Position numbers and translations under genes: made by a program. The notes under the pieces were generated by a model that saw only the letters and a list, made by a program, of their open reading frames with translations, was not told the DNA's origin and searched no databases. A stretch of 45,596 nt of DNA from Scatavimonas merdigallinarum (lineage in GTDB: Bacteria > Bacillota > Clostridia > Oscillospirales > Acutalibacteraceae): NCBI GenBank assembly GCA_018713055.1, contig DVFW01000015.1, positions 1 through 45,596 on the forward strand. Direction: 5' to 3'. Every line of letters begins with the position of its first letter. Positions within the stretch are counted from its first letter, which is position 1. Of this stretch, positions 38,963-45,596 are shown in pieces.

Positions 38963-41296
38963 ATGTTGACCAGCATAGAAAAACGTGATGGACGAACCGT
39001 TCAGTTTGATTTAAAGAAAATTACAGACGCTATCTTTAAGGCTGCGCAGGCCATTGGAGGAAACGATTATGAGGCCGCGCAGGAGCTTGCAAAAAAGGTG
39101 CGTGACCATCTGGAAAAGGAAACACAGGCGACGCCGACGGTCGAGCACGTGCAGGACGTTGTGGAAAAAATTTTAATTGAAAACGGACATGCCCGTACGG
39201 CAAAGGAATTTATTCTATACCGTGCGGAGCGCACAAGAGTGCGCGAAATGAATACCCGTCTGATGAAAATTTATGAAGATTTGACCTTTAAGGCGGCCAA
39301 AGATAACGATGTAAAGCGTGAAAATGCCAATATAGACGGCGACACCGCCATGGGGACCATGCTTAAATATGGATCAGAGGGTGCAAAACAATTTTATGAA
39401 ATGTATATATTAAACCCCAAGCACGCCGCTGCGCACAGAAACGGCGATATTCATATTCATGACCTGGACTTTCTGACCCTGACAACCACCTGCTGTCAGA
39501 TTGATATTGACAAACTTTTTACAGGCGGGTTTTCCACAGGCCACGGCTTTTTGCGTGAACCAAATGACATTGCAAGCTATGCGGCGCTCGCCTGCATTGC
39601 CATCCAGTCCAATCAAAACGACCAGCACGGCGGGCAGAGCATTCCCAACTTTGATTATGGCATGGCTAAAGGCGTTGCCAAAACCTACCGGAGGATTTAT
39701 CGTCAGAATCTGTCCAGAGCAGCAGAGCTTTTAACAGAGGACGAAGACGCGGCGCAGATGGCTTTGGATCTTGCCAATACGGCGGAAGCAGACAGCGGCA
39801 GCAATCCCAAGCTGGATGACGGCGAAACTTATATGGAAGCGGAGCTTTCTCTTCTGACGGAAAAATACGGTGAGAAAATTGCGCGCAAGATGCAGCGCTT
39901 TGCTTTTAACCATGCAAACAAAGAAACAGACCGGGCAGTGTTTCAGGCAATGGAAGCTTTCGTTCATAATTTGAATACCATGCATTCCAGAGCAGGGGCG
40001 CAAATTCCGTTCAGTTCCATCAATTACGGAACAGATACCACGCCGGAAGGCCGCATGGTTATTAAAAACGTTCTGCTTGCTACAGAAGCCGGCCTGGGCA
40101 ACGGCGAAACGCCTATTTTTCCCATTCATATTTTTAAAGTAAAGGAAGGCGTCAATTACAACCACGACGACCCCAATTACGACCTGTTTAAGCTGGCCTG
40201 CCGCGTAAGCGCCAAAAGGCTGTTCCCAAACTTTTCGTTTATTGACGCTCCGTTTAACCTGCAGTATTATAAGGAAGGCCACCCTGAGACGGAATGTGCC
40301 TATATGGGCTGCCGCACCAGGGTCATTGGTAACACTTACGACCCCTCCAGAGAGATTGTCAACGGCAGGGGGAACCTAAGCTTCACCTCGATCAATCTTC
40401 CCCGCCTGGCGATTTTAAGTAACAAAAATATAGACTTTTTCTACGAACAGCTGGATCGCATGATTGACCTTGTTATTGACCAGCTTTTAGAGCGTTATGA
40501 AATACAGGCGCAAAAGCTTGTGCGCAACTTCCCGTTTTTGATGGGGCAGGGCGTGTGGATTGATTCAGAAAAGCTTGGCCCCAACGACAGCATTCGCGAC
40601 ATCTTAAAGCACGGTACGCTTACTTTGGGCTTTATCGGTCTTGCGGAATGCTTAAAAGCACTTGTGGGCGCGCACCATGGTGAAAGCAAGGAATCCCAAA
40701 ATCTTGGGCTTGAAATTGTCGGCTATATGCGCAAACGGATGGATGCGGCGACAAAAAAGTATGGTATGAACTTTTCTTTAATTGCAACGCCTGCCGAAGG
40801 CCTTTCCGGGCGGTTTGTCCGTATAGACGCCGAACGCTTCGGGAAAATTCCCGGTGTTACAGACAGGGAATACTATACGAACTCTTTCCATATCCCCGTG
40901 TATTTTCCCATTTCCGCCTATGATAAAATTAAACTGGAAGCGCCTTATCACAACCTGACAAACGGCGGCCATATTTCTTATATTGAGCTCGACGGCGACC
41001 CAACCGAAAATCTGGACGCCTTTGAGCAGGTGGTACATTTTATGAAAGAGTGCGGCATTGGCTACGGCTCCATTAACCATCCCGTAGACCGCGACCCCTG
41101 CTGCGGCTATACCGGCATTATTGGCGACGAGTGCCCCAAATGCGGCAGAAAAGAAAACGACGACGTTGCCTTTGAACGCATCCGCAGGATTACAGGCTAT
41201 CTGGTAGGAACGGTTGACCGGTTCAACAACGCAAAGCGCGCGGAAGTAGAAGACAGAGTAAAACACGCAATCACTTCAGAGATGGAACAAATTTAA
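38963..41296 (+). CDS. nrdD: Anaerobic (class III) ribonucleoside-triphosphate reductase
   Basis: Glycyl-radical enzyme that makes dNTPs without oxygen. The product is 777 residues. An N-terminal ATP-cone (SIEKRDGRTVQFDLKKITDA) mediates allosteric control, the catalytic barrel follows, and near the C-terminus a zinc site has two pairs of cysteines (CCGYTG ... CPKCGRK). The radical glycine is Gly745 in RITGYLVG. The frame opens upstream at 38876 inside the operator, but AAAAGGAGAA ahead of ATG 38963 gives the start. Control by NrdR is indicated by the boxes around its promoter. Confidence 0.96.
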   Translation: MLTSIEKRDGRTVQFDLKKITDAIFKAAQAIGGNDYEAAQELAKKVRDHLEKETQATPTVEHVQDVVEKILIENGHARTAKEFILYRAERTRVREMNTRLMKIYEDLTFKAAKDNDVKRENANIDGDTAMGTMLKYGSEGAKQFYEMYILNPKHAAAHRNGDIHIHDLDFLTLTTTCCQIDIDKLFTGGFSTGHGFLREPNDIASYAALACIAIQSNQNDQHGGQSIPNFDYGMAKGVAKTYRRIYRQNLSRAAELLTEDEDAAQMALDLANTAEADSGSNPKLDDGETYMEAELSLLTEKYGEKIARKMQRFAFNHANKETDRAVFQAMEAFVHNLNTMHSRAGAQIPFSSINYGTDTTPEGRMVIKNVLLATEAGLGNGETPIFPIHIFKVKEGVNYNHDDPNYDLFKLACRVSAKRLFPNFSFIDAPFNLQYYKEGHPETECAYMGCRTRVIGNTYDPSREIVNGRGNLSFTSINLPRLAILSNKNIDFFYEQLDRMIDLVIDQLLERYEIQAQKLVRNFPFLMGQGVWIDSEKLGPNDSIRDILKHGTLTLGFIGLAECLKALVGAHHGESKESQNLGLEIVGYMRKRMDAATKKYGMNFSLIATPAEGLSGRFVRIDAERFGKIPGVTDREYYTNSFHIPVYFPISAYDKIKLEAPYHNLTNGGHISYIELDGDPTENLDAFEQVVHFMKECGIGYGSINHPVDRDPCCGYTGIIGDECPKCGRKENDDVAFERIRRITGYLVGTVDRFNNAKRAEVEDRVKHAITSEMEQI

Positions 41297-41307
41297 GCCC
41301 ATAAGCG

Positions 41308-41335
41308 AAAAGGGCCGGCAGTTGCCGGCCCTTTT
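41308..41335 (+). terminator. Hairpin between nrdD and nrdG
   Basis: A 13-base arm AAAAGGGCCGGCA with its exact complement ending in TTTT, loop effectively four to six bases. No U-tract beyond the stem. It may attenuate transcription into nrdG or separate the messages. Confidence 0.7.
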
Positions 41336-41410
41336 CAAGCAGATTGTCCCGCGGTTTTGGTGGAACACGCCACAAAACATACAAATTGTAACAACAAAGG
41401 ATGAGATAAA

Positions 41411-41920
41411 ATGAGCCAGCCCCTGCGTCTTTCCGGCGTAATCAAAGAATCCATTGTGGACGGCCCCGGCATACGTTTTGTAGTTTTTACACAGGGATGC
41501 CCGCACAAATGCAAAGGATGCCACAATCCGGGTACACACGACCCAAACGGCGGCTATGACAGCAATACCGATAATATCCTGGAAGCAGTCGGAAAAAACC
41601 CCATGCTTAAAGGCGTAACCTTTTCCGGCGGCGAGCCGTTTATGCAGGCGCACGCATTGGCAATACTGGCAGAACAGCTTCATGCCATGGGACTTGATAT
41701 TATTACCTACACGGGCTATACCTTTGAAAATCTGCAAGCAGGTTTTCAGCAACACCCAGACTGGAAAGAACTGCTGGAACAGACGGATATTCTGATCGAC
41801 GGCCCGTTTATTCTGGAACAGAAAAGTCTGATGCTGCACTTTCGCGGCTCCAAAAACCAGCGCGCGTTAGACGTAAAGGAATCCATGCGCCAGGGAAAAG
41901 CCGTAGAAATAGACATTTAA
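41411..41920 (+). CDS. nrdG: Anaerobic ribonucleotide reductase-activating protein (radical SAM)
   Basis: Radical SAM activase that generates the glycyl radical on NrdD. The product is 169 residues. The cluster motif CxxxCxxC is CPHKCKGC (Cys30, Cys34, Cys37), followed by HNPGTHD, and the SAM-binding GGEP motif lies in VTFSGGEPFMQ near residue 75. AAAGGATG precedes the ATG. It follows nrdD by 114 bases with a hairpin between, so partial read-through or a hidden promoter would supply it. Confidence 0.95.
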   Translation: MSQPLRLSGVIKESIVDGPGIRFVVFTQGCPHKCKGCHNPGTHDPNGGYDSNTDNILEAVGKNPMLKGVTFSGGEPFMQAHALAILAEQLHAMGLDIITYTGYTFENLQAGFQQHPDWKELLEQTDILIDGPFILEQKSLMLHFRGSKNQRALDVKESMRQGKAVEIDI

Positions 41921-42044
41921 CGGTTTTTCCTTGCGCTCCTTACGCGGCTTCCAACCGTGTAAAGAACACTTTTTGCTTTATAAATTTTTTGTTTCCGGGC
42001 TTTTAATGCGTATCTGTCTGTTACAGAGGTAAATAATGTATCTT

Positions 42045-42761
42045 TCACTCTTTTGTTTTTCTTGACAGCGCATACCCACAGATTCCAATTGCAATAAGAA
42101 AGCTTCCCACTAGCGGCGCAAGCCAGCCTGGTTGAAAACTTTGCCCTGTCATCAGCTTATAGCCCCAAAAGGCAGGAAATATTTTCCCCACACTTTCAAG
42201 TGCTTTTGGCAGTAAGTCAATTGGAAACATAATTCCTGAAAGCATAATAGAGGGTAAAAATACAAGTTGCGCAACCATTGTCAGCTTCGCCTGATTTTTT
42301 ACAACCAATCCTAAAGCGCTCCCGATACTCAGCGATACAATAATGCAGATCGCCAGAGCAAGAAAAAAGAAGGGAAAATTGGCCGGTAAGGAAGCTTCAA
42401 ACAGAACAGGAGCAAGCAGCAGTATCACAATGCACAAAATCATCAAATGGAGGAATGCAGAAAGAAACATTGCGGCCAGACCCAGGTATAAAGATACTCC
42501 GTTTACCTTATAAACCTTTTTTATATCGCTTCCATAGATTTCAACCAAGGCGGGCGGAAATCCGATGAACGCACCCATTGACACCCCCATAATAATCATA
42601 GACGGTATCAGCGTCTTTTTCATTTCCGGCATTACAGAGGTAAAAATACCGCCCATAAGCAGGAAAAAAACAAGCGGAACAATATAGCAGGCAACTAACA
42701 AAGATTTACTTCTTATATCTAATTTCCACTGTAACGCCACACTATATAAAAAACCACTCAT
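42045..42761 (-). CDS. ABC-2 type permease
   Basis: Membrane subunit of 238 residues with six predicted helices (LVACYIVPLVFFLLMGGIF, AFIGFPPALVEIYG, LMILCIVILLLAPVL, FFFLALAICIIVSLSIGSAL, LVFLPSIMLSGIMFP and a last one near 215). The LPSIMLSGIMFP turn is the hallmark of ABC2_membrane exporters (drug, polysaccharide or antibiotic efflux). The start overlaps the ATPase stop by four bases. No clear terminator was seen after its stop. Confidence 0.87.
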   Translation of the reverse strand: MSGFLYSVALQWKLDIRSKSLLVACYIVPLVFFLLMGGIFTSVMPEMKKTLIPSMIIMGVSMGAFIGFPPALVEIYGSDIKKVYKVNGVSLYLGLAAMFLSAFLHLMILCIVILLLAPVLFEASLPANFPFFFLALAICIIVSLSIGSALGLVVKNQAKLTMVAQLVFLPSIMLSGIMFPIDLLPKALESVGKIFPAFWGYKLMTGQSFQPGWLAPLVGSFLIAIGICGYALSRKTKE

Positions 42762-43573
42762 TCTTCCGCCCTCCCTGCTATTTCGATAAAATACTGTTCA
42801 AGCCCGCCCCTGTCCACTTTGATATCAAATATTTTCATTCCCTTATGTCTTAGCTCACCGAGCAGGGAAAGCAGGGTATCTTCTATATTGTCCGTTTCAA
42901 TGGTATCACTTCCCTGCTGTGTTTTGAGATGAATAAAATATTTTCCCCCTATTTTATCGCTTAGTTCTGAAGCCGCACCGCAAAATACAATGTTCCCATC
43001 GTTCAAAATTGCAATGCGATCGCACAATGTTTCCACTTCCGCCATATCGTGGCTTGCCAAAACGATTGTTTTCCCCTGTAATTGTAGTTTGCGAATTTGT
43101 TCGTGCAGCAGCAGCCTGCCTTCGACATCAAGCCCCGCCGTTGGCTCATCAAGAAAAATAATATCCGGGTCGCTGATAAGCGCAAGAGCAAGGTGCAACC
43201 GTCTTTTCTGCCCTGTTGACAGCTGAATATATTGTTTCTTTTCCATTTCTTTTATACCAAGGAGATTAAGCATAGAATAATCAATCCTTGTCTTATTCCA
43301 TTTCGCAAACAATTTTACGGCTTCCATTGGTTTGATATGAGCAGGCAACGACGACGATTGCAGCTGGATGCCCATTTTTCCGTCTACGGTAACTGTGCCG
43401 CCATCATATTTTCTCAGACCCTCCATACATTCAAGCGCGGTCGTTTTTCCCGCCCCATTCACGCCAAGCAGGGCAAAAATTTCCCCTGACGCAATCTGCA
43501 AATTAAGCCCTTTAAGAACGGTATGGCTGCCATAGCTTTTCTTTAACCCACAAACTTGTATGGCGCTGCTCAT
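42758..43573 (-). CDS. ABC transporter ATP-binding protein
   Basis: ATPase of 271 residues: Walker A GVNGAGKTT (37-45), signature LSTGQKRRLHLALAL, Walker B IIFLDEPTAGLD and switch histidine in LASHDMAE. A C-terminal extension of about 60 residues follows the core, as in CcmA/DrrA-type drug exporters. Coupled by four-base ATGA overlaps both to the upstream MerR regulator and to the downstream permease, so regulator, ATPase and permease form one operon. Substrate unknown. Confidence 0.9.
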   Translation of the reverse strand: MSSAIQVCGLKKSYGSHTVLKGLNLQIASGEIFALLGVNGAGKTTALECMEGLRKYDGGTVTVDGKMGIQLQSSSLPAHIKPMEAVKLFAKWNKTRIDYSMLNLLGIKEMEKKQYIQLSTGQKRRLHLALALISDPDIIFLDEPTAGLDVEGRLLLHEQIRKLQLQGKTIVLASHDMAEVETLCDRIAILNDGNIVFCGAASELSDKIGGKYFIHLKTQQGSDTIETDNIEDTLLSLLGELRHKGMKIFDIKVDRGGLEQYFIEIAGRAEE

Positions 43574-44370
43574 TGTTCCACCTCCTCAAACGGATTCACG
43601 CCGAGTCTTGAAAAATAGATTTGTAAAGCAGGTTCTAAATACTTGTTTACAATTTTGTATTTTTCTTCCCATTCATTTGTTGCAACATCCATGCTTCCAA
43701 TCTCCATCAGTTTCGGCAGTATACTCATATCGCCGCCTGTAAATTCCACAATCAAACCCCAGTATTCCTGCACGGCCTGTTGACATTTTTCGCTTTCGGG
43801 CGGCACACCGCTTTCTTGCAGTTGGATGATCTCTTCACACAAACGGTTAAACCTGTTTATAAAATCCAGACCGCTTTCTTTATCAAACTGACTGCGTATA
43901 TGGTCCAGCGTGTCGTCATCAAAGCGTTTAATAAGATAGTAAAATTCATTCTTCATTTGCAGATTGACAATAATATCCGCATATTTTTTAAAGTTTACCG
44001 TCTGCATTTGCAGCACTTCCATTTTTAGCTGTTCTATCGCCGTTAAAGAAGCGGATAGCTGTTCTATTTTTTTGCGTATATTCCCCGCCTGCTCCGTAAG
44101 AGCACTTGCAACCTCAGCGGGTGTATCTAAAGAAATTAAGCGTTGTTTTATATCATCCAAAGAAAACCCCAATGATTTCAAAGATATAATCTGATGAAGC
44201 AGAATCAGGTCTTTGTCCGTATACAGTCTGCGGCCTCCTTCACTTGCAGCCGACGGGGAAAACAATCCCTCTTTATCGTAATATTGCAAGGTACGAACGG
44301 TAATCCCCATTTTCCTGGCAACCTCGCCTGTGGTCATATATCCCTGTGGTATTGCTTTATACTTTTCCAT
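43570..44370 (-). CDS. MerR-family regulator of the ABC exporter
   Basis: Regulator of 266 residues. The N-terminal winged helix reads TTGEVARKMGITVRTLQYYD, followed by ADGG-like wing residues (GGRRLYTDKDL) and a dimerising coiled coil. The long C-terminal part (from about 120) resembles the TipAS-type or other ligand-binding extension found in MerR drug sensors. The frame reaches 44514, but AGGAGG ahead of ATG 44370 fixes the start. The promoter has the 19-base spacer typical of MerR control, so it probably activates its own operon when bound to a drug. Confidence 0.88.
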   Translation of the reverse strand: MEKYKAIPQGYMTTGEVARKMGITVRTLQYYDKEGLFSPSAASEGGRRLYTDKDLILLHQIISLKSLGFSLDDIKQRLISLDTPAEVASALTEQAGNIRKKIEQLSASLTAIEQLKMEVLQMQTVNFKKYADIIVNLQMKNEFYYLIKRFDDDTLDHIRSQFDKESGLDFINRFNRLCEEIIQLQESGVPPESEKCQQAVQEYWGLIVEFTGGDMSILPKLMEIGSMDVATNEWEEKYKIVNKYLEPALQIYFSRLGVNPFEEVEQ

Positions 44371-44393
44371 GGCATAACTACCTCCTGTTCTGT

Positions 44394-44424
44394 AGTATAG
44401 TACATTACGCTGCGTCACAAGCAA
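44394..44424 (-). promoter_or_regulatory. MerR-type promoter with 19-base spacer and dyad
   Basis: Minus-strand TTGCTT (44424-44419), a 19-base spacer and TATACT (44399-44394). The spacer contains the dyad ACGC-A-GCGT (44415-44407). An overlong spacer with a central dyad is the operator layout of MerR activators. Confidence 0.6.
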
Positions 44425-44460
44425 GCTTTTTAAGACTTTTTCCAATCTATCGCGATTAAG

Positions 44461-44502
44461 AGCCAATAACCGCGTCGTTCCCGTATTGGCGGAGCTTTTT
44501 TT
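44461..44502 (+). terminator. Terminator-like hairpin before the MBL gene
   Basis: AGC and GCCAATA (from 44461) pair with TATTGGC and GCT (to 44496), followed by TTTTTTT. No plus-strand gene ends here. It may be a remnant of a lost gene, or serve a transcript entering from upstream. Confidence 0.4.
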
Positions 44503-44544
44503 GGGGGTAAGCATATCCTTCTTTCATCTGGAAACAGAATGTGA

Positions 44545-44550
44545 TATATT
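44545..44550 (+). promoter_or_regulatory. Possible extended -10 for the MBL gene
   Basis: TATATT preceded by TGA, about 36 bases ahead of the TTG start codon. No good -35. Confidence 0.3.
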
Positions 44551-44586
44551 CAGAGTGCAAACCGGGAATGAAAGGAGTGTAAAATA

Positions 44587-45348
44587 TTGGACAACTGGTT
44601 TACAATAGATAAAATTGATGCAAAAACTTATGGGATCAGCGAATACCGGCATTGGGAAGAAACGCATTGTTATTTGCTAAATGGAAGTAAAAGAAGCCTG
44701 CTTATTGACACGGGCCTTGGTATTTCAAACATATATAATGAAGTAGTAAAACTTACCAATAAACCCATTACGGCAGTTGCAACGCATATTCATTGGGACC
44801 ATATTGGCGGACACAAATATTTCCCGGATTTTTATGCGCATGCTGAGGAATTAGATTGGCTCAATGGCAAGTTTCCTCTGTCAATCGAAACGATTAAGGA
44901 AATGGTTGTTGACCGTTGTGATTTACCAAATGCATTCCATGTAAAAAATTACAAACTTTTTCAGGGAATACCGTCAAAAATTTTAGCCGACCATGACGTA
45001 ATTGACATTGGCGGGCGGCAAATTGAAGCATTGCATACACCCGGGCACGCACCGGGGCATCTGTGCTTTTGGGAAAAAGACAAAGGATATTTATTTACCG
45101 GCGACCTGGCCTATAAGGGTATACTGTTTGCCTATTATCCGTCTACTGATCCGGAAGCATATCTTGCTTCGCTGGAAAAAGTTGCAGCATTGCCTGTAAA
45201 AAAAGTATTTCCCGCACACCATGCATTGGATATACAACCAGAAATTTTACTCCGTATGCGAGAAGCATTCAAACAGCTTAAAGCAAACGGAAAACTGCAT
45301 CATGGTAGTGGTACATTTGACTATGGTGATTGGGGCGTATGGTTATAA
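44587..45348 (+). CDS. Metallo-beta-lactamase-fold hydrolase
   Basis: MBL-fold protein of 253 residues. The metal motif HxHxDH is HIHWDH (His67, His69, Asp71, His72), a further ligand histidine lies in HTPGHAPGHLC and the last in FPAHH near 213; FTGDLAYKG holds the bridging aspartate. The family includes lactonases, glyoxalase II and lactamases; the compact type here is most like general hydrolases of unknown substrate. The start is TTG 44587, supported by AAAGGAGTG eight bases ahead. It is followed after 26 bases by an SRPBCC gene, likely cotranscribed. Confidence 0.87.
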   Translation: MDNWFTIDKIDAKTYGISEYRHWEETHCYLLNGSKRSLLIDTGLGISNIYNEVVKLTNKPITAVATHIHWDHIGGHKYFPDFYAHAEELDWLNGKFPLSIETIKEMVVDRCDLPNAFHVKNYKLFQGIPSKILADHDVIDIGGRQIEALHTPGHAPGHLCFWEKDKGYLFTGDLAYKGILFAYYPSTDPEAYLASLEKVAALPVKKVFPAHHALDIQPEILLRMREAFKQLKANGKLHHGSGTFDYGDWGVWL

Positions 45349-45374
45349 AATTTCTTTTTTGTGAGGTGTTAAAA

Positions 45375-45596
45375 ATGCCAACTTCCAATATAAAAACCAG
45401 GATCCAAAGCGATATTCATACGGTGTGGGAAGTGGTTACAGCGGTTGAGAATTATACATGGCGCAGCGATTTAAGTAAAACTAAAATTCTCAACGAAAAA
45501 CAGTTTGTTGAATACACGAAAGGCGGTTATGCTACAAACTTTACAACCACTATTGTAGAACCATACAAGCGTTGGGAATTTGATATGGAAAACAGC
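45375..45596 (+). CDS. SRPBCC-domain protein (partial, cut by window end)
   Basis: Only the first 74 residues are present. They show the START/Bet v1-like beginning of polyketide cyclase/dehydrase-type SRPBCC proteins: KTRIQSDIHTVWEVVTAVEN, then YTWRSDLSKTKILNEKQF and a strand ending VEPYKRWEFDMEN. Members bind hydrophobic ligands in a deep pocket. GTGAGGTG precedes the ATG. Function cannot be assigned further. Confidence 0.75.
   Translation, partial: MPTSNIKTRIQSDIHTVWEVVTAVENYTWRSDLSKTKILNEKQFVEYTKGGYATNFTTTIVEPYKRWEFDMENS

Overview
The window looks like a chromosome segment of a strict or near-strict anaerobic Clostridia-type Firmicute of middling G+C. Supporting signs are the class III ribonucleotide reductase (nrdD/nrdG), a type III glutamine synthetase, a split archaeal-type glutamate synthase, GTP-dependent PEP carboxykinase, strong AGGAGG-type ribosome binding sites, sigma-A promoters of the TTGACA/17/TATAAT kind, and housekeeping genes of Bacillus/Clostridium type (fakA/yloV, ymdB, recG, sbcCD, tsaD-rimI). 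Genus cannot be fixed by eye. No rRNA, tRNA, CRISPR array or complete insertion sequence was seen.

Layout. (1) 0.1-7.7 kb is a nitrogen assimilation locus. Glutamine synthetase III (minus) diverges from a five-gene plus-strand glutamate synthase operon made of a glutaminase domain, an FMN/Fe-S synthase core, a four-cluster ferredoxin, an FAD oxidoreductase and a GXGXG domain. Both transcripts start with terminator-like leader hairpins. (2) 7.7-18.9 kb is mostly housekeeping: a DUF1275 membrane protein, a D,D-carboxypeptidase, sbcD-sbcC, recG, a fakA-like DAK protein and ymdB. (3) 19.0-30.1 kb is an accessory block between housekeeping genes. It holds a redox/flavin set (two flavodoxins, one a lipoprotein; a cyclophilin-like lipoprotein; a CMD-cupin fusion; a flavin reductase; MerR and LysR regulators), then a detoxification set (chloramphenicol acetyltransferase with a leader-peptide attenuator, two GyrI-like proteins, TfoX-like, VOC, WYL regulator), then an XRE-AbrB regulator with an ABC exporter. 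(4) 30.5-38.4 kb is core metabolism and information processing on the minus strand: pckG, then alr-polA-LMW phosphatase-rimI-tsaD. (5) 38.4-41.9 kb carries nrdD-nrdG behind a promoter with NrdR boxes. (6) 42.0-45.6 kb is a MerR-controlled ABC exporter, a metallo-beta-lactamase-fold hydrolase and the start of an SRPBCC protein cut by the window end.

The regulatory DNA is the most distinctive part. There is a textbook-like but apparently unannotated translational attenuator for cat: a nine-codon leader peptide and a 13-bp stem burying the cat ribosome binding site. Four NrdR-like boxes lie upstream of nrdD. Hairpins sit almost at the predicted 5' ends of several unrelated transcripts (glnN, ymdB, fakA, the CMD-cupin unit, glutamate synthase). 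A promoter for a small MerR gene lies inside the upstream arm of the preceding gene's terminator. All functions are inferred from sequence reading alone; no database search was run.
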